DNA of 64,000 bases, taken from positions 248,001 to 312,000 of the forward strand of contig NZ_JAGGLB010000006.1 of assembly GCF_017874215.1 (NCBI RefSeq), in the 5' to 3' direction. Shown piece by piece: positions 7,315 to 16,047 of the stretch. Made by a program: the position numbers and the translations under genes. Position 1 is the first letter of the stretch; each line of letters opens with the position of its first letter. The notes under the pieces are model-generated. The model worked only from the letters and a program-made list of their open reading frames with translations, was not told where the DNA came from and searched no databases. The DNA comes from Paenibacillus eucommiae (GTDB lineage: Bacteria; Bacillota; Bacilli; Paenibacillales; NBRC-103111).

Positions 7315-10300
7315 ATGAAAAGAAGAATGCAAATATGGACTCTAATTGTAATGATAGCGCTTACACATTTGCTCGGTGCAGGTCACTTCGCAGAAGCAAA
7401 TGCTGGTGCCGGACAAAGTGTGCTCAATCAAGAGGAGTCGCTAACGATCGTCGAAGATGGAGCGGCTAATGCTATCATTATTACTCCGGTAAGCGGGTAT
7501 ACGCAAATTGCCAATGAACTAGCCGATTATGTGAAAAAGTCAACGGGAGCTCAGCTGTCGATCGTGACTAGTGAGCCTGCCAATTTCGATGGCGTGAAAA
7601 TATTTATCGGGAGTGGACGTGCAGCGGACGCAGCTCATCATCAGAGCTTGCTGCAAGGTCTGAACGAGCATGGATTTATTATTGATCCTCAAGCTGATGC
7701 GATAACCATCATGGGAACGACAAAACGCGCCACTGAATTCGGTGTGATTGAATTTCTGGAACGTTATGTCGGCGTTATATGGCTGATGCCTGGTCCTGAC
7801 GGGGAGGATGTGCCTCAGCATGACACTTTAAGTGTTCCCAATGAGCTGGTGCAGGAGCAGCCAGAAACGATTTCGCGTCATTTCTTCGGTGCCAATTATA
7901 CGCCATCCTTTCAAGAGTGGGCAGATAAAAATCGGATGCATGATAACATTAAGTTCCATCACAATATGGATACATTGTTCGATCCTACCGTATTTGCGGA
8001 TCATCCGGAATACTACGCAGGCGGAGTTGTACCGGCTAAAGTTCGGGACAGTTGGCAGCCATGCTACAACGATACGACTGCAGTTGTAGCGATTCAGCGT
8101 ATTATTACATACTTTGATACGCATCCAGATGAAATATCCTATTCACTTGGGATCAATGACGGCACGAAATATTGCGAAGTGGAACCCTCTGATCCCCTCA
8201 CCCCAACTACGAAAAACTCCCTTGGTTTCTGGAATCGATCGGATTACTATTATCCGTGGGTGAATAAGGTTGTTGAAGGTGTATTGGAGAAACACCCGGG
8301 TAAATATTTCGGCTTGCTGGTTTACAGAGAAATGTATGATCCGCCAATGAATGAGGACGGAACACCGTATATGCTTAATCCCCAAGTTATTCCTTATATA
8401 ACAGATGACCGGCTGACTTGGCTGGATGAGTCAATCGGCGAAGTAGCCGAGCAACATATGGAAAGCTGGCGTCAGGTCGCAGTTAACTTGGGATGGTACG
8501 AATATTTATATGGTACACCTTATAACGTACCACGAGTATACAATCATAAGATGGCAGACAATTATAAATACGCACAAGAGCAAGGTGTGATCGGCCATGT
8601 GGCAGAACTTTATCCGAATTTTGGCGAAGGACCTAAACCTTGGTTATCCGCAAAGCTTCAGTGGGATTCGTCTCAAGATGTCGATCAGCTGCTGAATGAA
8701 TGGTATACCCGTGCTGTTGGTGCAGATGCGGCACTTTATTTAAAGCAATATTATGACTATTGGGAGGTTTTCTGGACCACACGCATGTTCCAATCGAGCT
8801 GGTATTTGGATTGGAAGAATAAGGCTAGCCGAACGAATTACTTGAATCTATTGGATCACACTTATTTGAAAGAAGTAACAAGGGAGGATATCGCTGAGAG
8901 CAGACGTTTAATGGAGCTTGTAGTTGCTCATGCAGGTACAGGCAGTCAACAGGCTCGTGCTCAATTGCTCATGCGCTCCTTTGAGTATTACGAAGCATCC
9001 GCTTTGAGTTATCCGCGCGAAACACCAGTCGAGCCTCCAGTGAGTGAACAAGAAGCGCTGGCTATGCTGGATGAAGTTATTCAAAGCTATGAATTGGTGG
9101 AGAAACGGAAGGAACTCGCGGCTGAGTTCGGTGGACATCCGACACTGTATTTGCCACTGCTGCAGTATGCAGGCGTATGGGATGGAATCCAAAGAAAGAT
9201 GATTAACGCTCTGCAGATATATACTGACACTGAGCCGGCAAACGGTACTGTCCGTGAACAGCTCAATCAATTTCTGACTCAGCTTCCAGGCTTTGCGTTT
9301 TCCTCGGCGATCGCTGTCAAAACGACAGCAAACAAAGCCGATATTTTGCAATCGCTTGATTTCAGTGCTGGGCCTTGGGCGGATGCAGAGCCATTCTCTA
9401 ACTTCCTCATTATGAATACCCTGGGGGAAGCGCCGGCTGAAACCAAGGTGCGTCTGCTGTGGGATCATGAAAATCTGTATGTCGGCTATGAGAACTTCGA
9501 TCAAAATCCATCAGAAATGATTGTTAGTAATGACGCACCGGGGAACTGGTGGAGAAGCGGTGGTGACGATTCGGTTGAAACCTATATTACAACGGATCCG
9601 AACGGCACCTATAAGGGTTACTTTACAAATCCGAAAGCTGTGAAGTTAGTGTATGCAAAATCCGCACAATTGGGAGTGTCGCCTTCAACCGATGCGAATT
9701 GGGAAGCTAATGCTAATACCGGTAGCGACCGCTGGAATGTGATCCAGGTCATTCCATTCGCCAGCATTGGAGTTAATACAAATGAGACTCGGGAGCTGAA
9801 AGGATTTTTCTTCCGAAATTACCATGGTCAAGATGCATTTCTGGGCTGGGGCGGCGGAGCACCGTGGTTGCCGCAGCATTTTCAACCGGTTTATTTAGTA
9901 GATCAGAAAAACATGGTCGGCAACCCATCCTTTGAAAGTGGAACTGAAACCTTGTTCCTTCCTTGGGGACATGGATCTAACGACCCGGTTACACAAATTA
10001 CGAAACGTACCAATGAAATGGCTCATACAGGCAGCTATAGCTTCTTTGGGGAAGGACTTCAAAATGGGGCAGGACCCTATACATCAATTCTGGCAACGCC
10101 TGGTAAATATAAAGCTGTCCTATATTATTATACGCCTGGGGATTCCATAACAGAGGGCACAATCCAATGGTGGACCAACATTAAAAACATCGCAGGAGAA
10201 ACAATTGACAGAGTCAAGTCCTTAACGAAGCCGGTCATTCAGACAAAAGGGAAATGGGCAAGCCTAGAGTTTGTCTTTGAGGTTAAAGAGGAGTATTCGG

Positions 10301-11304
10301 GCGGGATTCCTCATCATGTGCAGCTTGCGGTTACCCATTGGGATTTTAAACCTGGTGAGAAAGTATATATCGATGATGTAGCCTTATACAAACTTTCACC
10401 TTACAAAAAGATGGCATTACCTGAATGGCCAGCAGGAAGTCAAGCTGAATACAGCCTTGTTACATCCAGCGGCTTTGATGTTGCATGGCCATCAGCAACA
10501 AATATGGAAGAGGCTAGTTCCTACCAAGTTTTGCTGGATGGAGAAACGATAGCCGAGCTTCCCGGCAATATTCATACTTACAGTTTTAATAATCTTAGAG
10601 CAAACACGTCTTATTCGGTTGTTATTAGGGCTGTCAATTTAGCGGGAGCTAGTGCGGATTTAAGCACCGAAGTCGTGACGTTTAGTGCACAAGTTCAAAA
10701 AAGTGAATTAACTGCAAGTGCAAGCTCAATCCCGACAGGGACTGAATTTAAAGTTAGCTATGGACTCAGCGATGTTACCGGGTCTGTTTATGGGCAGGAC
10801 ATCAAGCTAGATTATGATCCTGCTGTCATGGAATTTGTATCTGCCAAATCCTTGATTGATGGAATTTCCCTGGTTGAGACGGTTAAGGAGCCCGCAGGTA
10901 AGCTTCGTTTGATTGTGGCCAGTGAAGGTTCAGAGCATGGCTTTAGCGGTAATGCACAAATCGTAGAGCTCACCTTTAGAGCGAAGCATATTGCGCAAAC
11001 GACTGCAGGCGTGATCGAGATTACGGATGTTACTTTGGGAGATGAGCTAGGAAACGAAACACAAGCGGAATTGTCTTCCGTCAGTATGTTAGTAACGGTA
11101 GAAAACCCAGGCGGTGGCAACGACGTGGAGGACATTAATCAGGATGGAAGAGTGACGGTAGGTGATTTGTCCATCGTAGCTGCTCATTACGGCAAAGATA
11201 GCAGCAGTCCGGATTGGCAGCAAGTGAAGAAAGCAGATATCAATGGAGATGGCAAAATCGATATTCTAGATCTTGCAGCTGTTGCCAGGAAGATATTGGA
11301 GTAG
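7315..11304 (+). CDS. Secreted DUF4838 protein with cohesin and dockerin domains
   Basis: 1329 residues. Signal peptide at 1-29. Residues about 40-185 resemble the alpha-glucuronidase-type N-terminal domain (ADYVKKSTGAQLSIV, then GTTKRATEFGVIEFLERYVG). Residues about 190-480 are DUF4838-like (CYNDTTAVVAIQRIITYF, SLGINDGTKYCE). A CBM9-like region lies near 680-860 (LLWDHENLYVGYENFD), a CenC-like carbohydrate-binding region near 870-1030, and FN3 near 1040-1125. A cohesin-like domain occupies 1131-1262. The C-terminus is a type I dockerin with two calcium loops, DINQDGRVTVGD and DINGDGKIDILD, each with Asp1, Asn3, Asp5 and Asp12. Likely an extracellular glycan-active protein that can both dock and be docked. 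The next gene supplies a cell-surface cohesin. Catalytic activity of DUF4838 is not established. Confidence 0.85.
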   Translation: MKRRMQIWTLIVMIALTHLLGAGHFAEANAGAGQSVLNQEESLTIVEDGAANAIIITPVSGYTQIANELADYVKKSTGAQLSIVTSEPANFDGVKIFIGSGRAADAAHHQSLLQGLNEHGFIIDPQADAITIMGTTKRATEFGVIEFLERYVGVIWLMPGPDGEDVPQHDTLSVPNELVQEQPETISRHFFGANYTPSFQEWADKNRMHDNIKFHHNMDTLFDPTVFADHPEYYAGGVVPAKVRDSWQPCYNDTTAVVAIQRIITYFDTHPDEISYSLGINDGTKYCEVEPSDPLTPTTKNSLGFWNRSDYYYPWVNKVVEGVLEKHPGKYFGLLVYREMYDPPMNEDGTPYMLNPQVIPYITDDRLTWLDESIGEVAEQHMESWRQVAVNLGWYEYLYGTPYNVPRVYNHKMADNYKYAQEQGVIGHVAELYPNFGEGPKPWLSAKLQWDSSQDVDQLLNEWYTRAVGADAALYLKQYYDYWEVFWTTRMFQSSWYLDWKNKASRTNYLNLLDHTYLKEVTREDIAESRRLMELVVAHAGTGSQQARAQLLMRSFEYYEASALSYPRETPVEPPVSEQEALAMLDEVIQSYELVEKRKELAAEFGGHPTLYLPLLQYAGVWDGIQRKMINALQIYTDTEPANGTVREQLNQFLTQLPGFAFSSAIAVKTTANKADILQSLDFSAGPWADAEPFSNFLIMNTLGEAPAETKVRLLWDHENLYVGYENFDQNPSEMIVSNDAPGNWWRSGGDDSVETYITTDPNGTYKGYFTNPKAVKLVYAKSAQLGVSPSTDANWEANANTGSDRWNVIQVIPFASIGVNTNETRELKGFFFRNYHGQDAFLGWGGGAPWLPQHFQPVYLVDQKNMVGNPSFESGTETLFLPWGHGSNDPVTQITKRTNEMAHTGSYSFFGEGLQNGAGPYTSILATPGKYKAVLYYYTPGDSITEGTIQWWTNIKNIAGETIDRVKSLTKPVIQTKGKWASLEFVFEVKEEYSGGIPHHVQLAVTHWDFKPGEKVYIDDVALYKLSPYKKMALPEWPAGSQAEYSLVTSSGFDVAWPSATNMEEASSYQVLLDGETIAELPGNIHTYSFNNLRANTSYSVVIRAVNLAGASADLSTEVVTFSAQVQKSELTASASSIPTGTEFKVSYGLSDVTGSVYGQDIKLDYDPAVMEFVSAKSLIDGISLVETVKEPAGKLRLIVASEGSEHGFSGNAQIVELTFRAKHIAQTTAGVIEITDVTLGDELGNETQAELSSVSMLVTVENPGGGNDVEDINQDGRVTVGDLSIVAAHYGKDSSSPDWQQVKKADINGDGKIDILDLAAVARKILE

Positions 11305-11343
11305 CGGATGAATGATAGGCGATTGAGTAAATGAATGGCATGT

Positions 11344-11377
11344 GACAGGGAGGGAATTCCCCTTCCTGTTTTTTAAA
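11344..11377 (+). terminator. Rho-independent terminator
   Basis: GACAGGGAGGG and CCCCTTCCTGT flank AATT and are followed by six T, 40 nt after the dockerin gene stop. Confidence 0.85.
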
Positions 11378-11397
11378 TATGGAAGCGGAAGCCCGGC

Positions 11398-11588
11398 TTT
11401 TAACGATATAAAACATCACTAACGAGCAGAGTTTACCTAAAATCAGACTGATAGCGATGAAAAACATCATTAAAAGGAGCTAAGCCACCCCAAAGTGCAA
11501 CTTTTCGCATCTTTAACGATGTAAAACATCATTAAAGGGCAGAAACTCCCGCGGAAATCTGACTTAGTGATGAAAAACATCGTTAAAG
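11398..11588. repeat. Four-palindrome element, copy A (family R2, divergent)
   Basis: Four imperfect palindromes built on TTTAACGATG / CATCGTTAAA with a short A-rich or T-rich centre, at 11398-11423, 11450-11475, 11511-11537 and 11562-11588, spaced 51-61 bp. The spacers differ from those of copies B and C, but are related to each other in pairs (AATCAGACTG with AAATCTGACT, both next to an AGAGTTT/AGAAACT string), suggesting an internal duplication. Fills most of the 373-nt gap between the cohesin-dockerin and cohesin-SLH genes. Confidence 0.8.
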
Positions 11589-11677
11589 AAACAGGAGCCT
11601 ACCTGAAGCTTAAAATTCCTGTTGTCACTATCCCCTAAACTCAGAAGAATCGGTTAACTTACGGGAAGGATGATTTT

Positions 11678-12769
11678 ATGCAACTGCAACGAAATCAACT
11701 GCATCGAAAAAAACACAAAATGATCAATTCCATGGTCACTTTCATGACCAGGTATTTATTAATTGCTCTGCTTTGCCTGTCCTTACAGCCAGCAGCAATC
11801 GCCTATGCGGAGACGGCTTCCTCCTTTCTTTTAACGGCTAATAAGCCTACTGATGGGAAAATTACCATAACTATGAGTGGTACAAATGTGAAGGATTTAT
11901 ATGGCTATGAGGCAAGGATCACGTTTGATCCCAATCAACTTGAGCTAGTGGAGGCCAAGTCCAGTTTGGACGGTTTTTCCGTATCGCCTATTATCAAGAA
12001 CAAAGAGATCATCCTAGCTCACACCAAAATTGGCAGTATAACCGGTGAAAGTGGAAGTATTACCATTGGCACCCTGACATTTAAGATCAAGAAGCACGGA
12101 ACCTCCACCGTAAAGTGGGAATCGATCAAAGCGGTAGATCACAATTTGTCTGATCAAACTTATTCAATAGGAAAGAGCGTGTCCGTCACTTCAGTGAAAA
12201 AAGGTTTTATAGATCTGGAGGGACATTGGGCGAAGGAAATTATAGAGCAGCTCGCTTCGAAAGGCATCATTGAGGGTATGGATGAGGATCATTTTGTACC
12301 ACAGGCTCATGTAAATAGAGCGCAGTTTGCCGCGTTAATTTCTCGGGCATTGAATTTGAAAATAAATACGAAGCAAATCCCCTTCACCGATGTTGTGCCT
12401 GGTTCCTGGTATGCGGAAGAAGTAAATAGCGCCTATGCAGCGGGCATAATTCAAGGCATGACAGAAACCAGCTTTGATCCGGAAAAAGATATCACAAGAG
12501 AAGAAATGGCCGTGATGATTGTCAGAGCGAACACTTATGCGTCCGGTGCTACAGGAAGTGAGAAAAGTGAGAAGCATGATGTTGAGGCAATAAAATTTGC
12601 AGATAACGATTCGATAAGCGAGTGGGCTAGAGAGGGGATTCAAATAGCCGTGCGTTTAGGCATCATAAATGGAAGAACGATAGATAGTTTTGTGCCTAAG
12701 ACTCCAGCAACCAGAGCAGAAGCAGCCGCAGTAATTCAAAGGTTACTATCCGCAATAAATCTTCTGTGA
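11678..12769 (+). CDS. Cohesin domain protein with three SLH repeats (surface anchor)
   Basis: 363 residues. A long N-region is followed by a hydrophobic signal core (YLLIALLCLSLQPAAIAYA, to about residue 44). Residues about 50-168 form a cohesin-like beta domain (YGYEARITFDPNQLELVEA, TIGTLTFKIKKHG) close in style to the cohesin of the preceding protein. Three SLH repeats follow: FIDLEGHWAKEIIEQLA, FTDVVPGSWYAEEVNSAY and the one ending in TRAEAAAVIQRLL. SLH repeats bind pyruvylated secondary cell-wall polymer, so the cohesin would be displayed on the surface. ATG 11678 has GGGAAGG at 9 nt. It resembles an anchoring scaffoldin reduced to one cohesin. Partner: probably the dockerin of the previous gene (inference). 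Confidence 0.87.
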   Translation: MQLQRNQLHRKKHKMINSMVTFMTRYLLIALLCLSLQPAAIAYAETASSFLLTANKPTDGKITITMSGTNVKDLYGYEARITFDPNQLELVEAKSSLDGFSVSPIIKNKEIILAHTKIGSITGESGSITIGTLTFKIKKHGTSTVKWESIKAVDHNLSDQTYSIGKSVSVTSVKKGFIDLEGHWAKEIIEQLASKGIIEGMDEDHFVPQAHVNRAQFAALISRALNLKINTKQIPFTDVVPGSWYAEEVNSAYAAGIIQGMTETSFDPEKDITREEMAVMIVRANTYASGATGSEKSEKHDVEAIKFADNDSISEWAREGIQIAVRLGIINGRTIDSFVPKTPATRAEAAAVIQRLLSAINLL

Positions 12770-12828
12770 CTTTTCTTTGATTTCGTAATTCTTCTTTAAT
12801 CTTCAAACATTCGAAAATGATGTTATAA

Positions 12829-12862
12829 ACAAACGACAGCGGATAGTCACCGCTGTCGTTTC
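12829..12862. terminator. Bidirectional terminator between convergent genes
   Basis: Twelve-base perfect arms AAACGACAGCGG / CCGCTGTCGTTT around a 7-nt loop, between the cohesin-SLH gene (+) and the methyltransferase (-). T tracts are short on both sides. Confidence 0.75.
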
Positions 12863-12883
12863 AGTTTGAGACAATAGCCAAAT

Positions 12884-13609
12884 TCAAAGCCGCCCCACGC
12901 TCACAAGCAAGTATCCGGGAAAGTGACTTTGCTCTTCAGCGCTTAAGCCTTCATACCAGTTGTGCATCCATTGCTTCATAGCTCCTGAACCCGGGAGGAA
13001 ATCAAGGAAATCCAGACTGTTTAGAAAGCCAAGATGGGTTTCTTTAACCAGTGTAATTTTACTCTTCTTAAATTCTTTCTTTAAGCTTAGAACGGGCTCT
13101 TCGACGCCATACATCCACGTTCCTTGCTTTTCAGCATATGCTTTTCCGATTTGATAGGGCAGACACTTCGCATACGGTGTATAAACCAGAACTGTACCTT
13201 CGGGCTTGGTGATTCTCGCCATTTCTTTAAGGATCGATACTTTTTCTTCGAAGGTAAAATGCTCAAGGACACCTGCGTTCCAGGTCAGATCGTATTCGTT
13301 ATCAGGAACCGGAATTTGCCGGATATCAGCCAAATGAAAGTTGGCCTCACAGCCTGCTTGGAGAAAGGCCCCACGGCTGTTGACCAAGGCATTCTCCGAA
13401 TAATCGACTAATGTTACGTCGGCGCCCAGCCTGGCCAGATGCAAAGAAATTTTACCAGTGCCGGAGCCTGCTTCCAGCAGCTTTTTGCCCTTGACGTTTT
13501 CGGCTACGGTTTGAATACTTTTTAGGAGCGCATCGCTGAGCGGGTCCCAGGCATAGGACACTCCTCCTGACCATAGACGATCCCACACGTCTTTTTGCTG
13601 ATCTGTCAC
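12884..13609 (-). CDS. Class I SAM-dependent methyltransferase
   Basis: 241 residues. The SAM motif I is LLEAGSGTGKISLHLA near residue 42, followed by an acidic strand end (VTLVDYSENAL) and LTWNAGVLEHFTFEEK as motif IV/post. Start is GTG 13609 with AGGAGG 8 nt upstream. Last gene of a four-gene minus-strand operon with three glycosyltransferases (25 nt after the previous stop), so it may methylate a sugar or glycan terminus; small-molecule substrates cannot be excluded. Confidence 0.82.
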   Translation of the reverse strand: MTDQQKDVWDRLWSGGVSYAWDPLSDALLKSIQTVAENVKGKKLLEAGSGTGKISLHLARLGADVTLVDYSENALVNSRGAFLQAGCEANFHLADIRQIPVPDNEYDLTWNAGVLEHFTFEEKVSILKEMARITKPEGTVLVYTPYAKCLPYQIGKAYAEKQGTWMYGVEEPVLSLKKEFKKSKITLVKETHLGFLNSLDFLDFLPGSGAMKQWMHNWYEGLSAEEQSHFPGYLLVSVGRL

Positions 13610-13634
13610 TGCTTAATCCTCCTTGTATTGTGCG

Positions 13635-14489
13635 TTAATTTGGACCCCTTTGGGTAAATTTATCAATCATCAAATCGAAGGTGGGAGAGGTTGGATGGAT
13701 TATTGATAGCTGCTGCATGCCCTTTGCCCCGTATTGATAAAAGAGTCCGGCCTCATTTAAGTCGAAATCCAGATGTTTGTTTGCCAGAGACATTCGTTGC
13801 GCCATAGTGGCGTGATAAACCCACGATTTTAAATAGCATTTAGGCCGCCAATGGGTGCGGGTGCCCAAATAATATAAATAGCCTAAGAGCAGGCTGTCGT
13901 CTTCATAGCCTTGCTTACCTTTGAAAAAACGGACATCGTATCCGCCAATCTCCTTTAAGATATGGGCTTTATGAACAACTGGATGAACAAAGCCCGGATG
14001 GCATTCATCACGGGATAAGCTTTCCAGGAGGGCAATCATCTCTTGAGGAGTGGCAGGAACGGGAGTTCCAAGCTGGATAGGCTGAAGCTCACCATACTGC
14101 GTTACAATTCCAGGTGAGATCATGGGCTCATCGGAACCGGCGAGAAAGTCGATTAACGGCACATACCAATTTGCGGGGAATATCATATCGACATGAATTT
14201 CAGATATATAGTCGACCTCACTATGATGATCCCATATATATTGAAAGCAGGCCTGCCTGGCCTGGGCAATACCGATGTTCTCGCCGTTGCCGAGAATGAC
14301 TGCTGATAAGCCTATAGCAGATAATATATTCTGCCATTCTTCATTGCTTAAGCAGCCTTGATTGTATATAACAACAAGATGATCCTCAGAAGCCAGCAAG
14401 CTCTGAAAGCATTGTTTAGCCATAATCAAATCTTCTGCAAGTGAAGCTTCATCTCTTATTAGCAAAGGCATGGAATGAATAATTTTCAT
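13635..14489 (-). CDS. Glycosyltransferase-like protein (GT-A type)
   Basis: 284 residues, no signal or membrane segment. The order of elements matches a GT-A nucleotide-sugar transferase: NIGIAQARQACFQYIW near residue 72, then DYISEIHVDMIFP near 95 standing where family 2 enzymes keep the DxD metal site (here HVD), and a later acceptor-side GGYDVRFFKGKQGYEDDS resembling the ED motif of GT2 proteins. Start ATG 14489 follows GGGGGGAG by 5 nt. It is 22 nt downstream of the two-domain transferase. Donor and acceptor unknown. Confidence 0.68.
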   Translation of the reverse strand: MKIIHSMPLLIRDEASLAEDLIMAKQCFQSLLASEDHLVVIYNQGCLSNEEWQNILSAIGLSAVILGNGENIGIAQARQACFQYIWDHHSEVDYISEIHVDMIFPANWYVPLIDFLAGSDEPMISPGIVTQYGELQPIQLGTPVPATPQEMIALLESLSRDECHPGFVHPVVHKAHILKEIGGYDVRFFKGKQGYEDDSLLLGYLYYLGTRTHWRPKCYLKSWVYHATMAQRMSLANKHLDFDLNEAGLFYQYGAKGMQQLSIIHPTSPTFDLMIDKFTQRGPN

Positions 14490-14511
14490 GGTTACTCCCC
14501 CCGTTCCCTAT

Positions 14512-16047
14512 TCATTCGATCCATGTGATCAATTGGGGATGCTCATCGAGAATCGATACATATTGTTCCATCCAGCCGTATTTGGCATCCGGGTCGAGCA
14601 GCATGTAGCGCTTGTATTTTTCCAGACGGTGCTCGGGATTCGCCCACCCGAAATGCTTCAGCCGGAGATCGGAGAGTGTGTGAGGCAGCTCGAATATGTT
14701 TTCTGGAAATCGGCCGCAGTGCTGAGGGGTTTCCTTCCATTTAAAATCGAAATCCTTGCGGTAATGAATCAGAAAAGGGCGGTAATTAAAATGTGAATGC
14801 CAGAACGAATCTTCTCTATACTGAGTTTCACTCCAAAAATCATAAAGCCTGAAGCAAAACAGGTCGAATTCAGTTTGCTGCAACAGGTTTTGAATTTCAT
14901 CGGCAAAGCGGGTTTCGAACATTTCGTCGGCATCCAGATTTAAGATCCAATCCGGCTCGGTCGCGATGGTTTCCTGCCATTGTTGCTTGCGCAAGTCGAT
15001 TTCATTGTTAAACTTCGATAAAGTATTCGTTATGAGGCGGAGCGGAATACCTTGCAGCACTTCTTTGCAAATGTCCACAGTATTATCTGTGCTTCCATCA
15101 TCAATGATCACTGCTTCATCGATATACTTGCGATGTTCCTCTAATACCTGCTTTAGATAGCGGCTTCCCTCGTTTTTAACGACCATAGAAAGCGTCAGTT
15201 TTTTGCGCTTAGGCGCGGCTGGAGGATGAATGTTCTTTTGTTTAAATGCGTCAACGCCCTCTAAATCAGAATCACGATAAATGTGGTAAGCTGGAAAATG
15301 AGTGTCAACATACAGTTGAAAACCAAGCGCAGCAGCCCGAATGCAAAAATGCCGGTCTTCTCCCCAGAAGGAGAGATTGCTGATTTGCTTGAAGCTGACC
15401 CCTGAAGTCAGGGCATGACGGCTTAGCAGGGTACAGGCACCCAAGCCTCCAACCTCATGAATTCCAGGTTTTTCCAGTTGAGAAATGAATTGCCGGTATC
15501 GGGCCATAAGCTCTTCGTCGCTTAGCTGTTCTCCACGCTGTTGAACCCATTGTGTATATTCGTCTCTAAGCCATACCTGGGGCTGAAGTGCGGCATCAGG
15601 CTGCCATTTGGTCCAGAAAATCTCGGAAATAATATCCTTGTCAGCAGCGATTAGCTGTCCAACCGTGTTCGGATGCAGCAGTAAATCGGAATCGACTAAA
15701 AATAAATAATCATACTGCAGCTGGATCGCATATTGAATGATTGAATCCTTAAATGCAGCAACCTTCCAAACGAGATGCTCATTCCAGAAATGGGTAGTTT
15801 CGTTACGGACATAGCTGTCAGCTTTGTTCGAATATTGGATAAAAACCTGGGGAACAGTCTGCAGGAAATTCTCAATAAGCTCAGATGATTGCGGGTCCTC
15901 ATTATCGTCTATGAAAAAGTAATTGATTTCGAATTGGTCATGCTTTAAAGCAAGCAAGGAAGCCAGAAACTCACGCAAAATGGCGGGTTTCTGATGAATG
16001 GGACTTCCAATCAGCACCCGTTTCCTGCCTTCATTCAATACGCTCAT
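14512..16047 (-). CDS. Two-domain glycosyltransferase (family 2-like)
   Basis: 511 residues with two GT-A-like halves. The first begins KRVLIGSPIHQKPAILREF and carries YLFLVDSDLLLHP (DxD) near residue 120; the second begins LTLSMVVKNEGSRYLKQV near residue 284 and continues VIIDDGSTDNT and WILNLDADEMFE, a classical family 2 core. The start ATG 16047 has GGGGGAGGAGG directly upstream and overlaps the preceding gene by 17 nt; a longer upstream reading exists but lies inside the neighbouring gene. Could build two linkages of one glycan. Confidence 0.82.
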   Translation of the reverse strand: MSVLNEGRKRVLIGSPIHQKPAILREFLASLLALKHDQFEINYFFIDDNEDPQSSELIENFLQTVPQVFIQYSNKADSYVRNETTHFWNEHLVWKVAAFKDSIIQYAIQLQYDYLFLVDSDLLLHPNTVGQLIAADKDIISEIFWTKWQPDAALQPQVWLRDEYTQWVQQRGEQLSDEELMARYRQFISQLEKPGIHEVGGLGACTLLSRHALTSGVSFKQISNLSFWGEDRHFCIRAAALGFQLYVDTHFPAYHIYRDSDLEGVDAFKQKNIHPPAAPKRKKLTLSMVVKNEGSRYLKQVLEEHRKYIDEAVIIDDGSTDNTVDICKEVLQGIPLRLITNTLSKFNNEIDLRKQQWQETIATEPDWILNLDADEMFETRFADEIQNLLQQTEFDLFCFRLYDFWSETQYREDSFWHSHFNYRPFLIHYRKDFDFKWKETPQHCGRFPENIFELPHTLSDLRLKHFGWANPEHRLEKYKRYMLLDPDAKYGWMEQYVSILDEHPQLITWIE

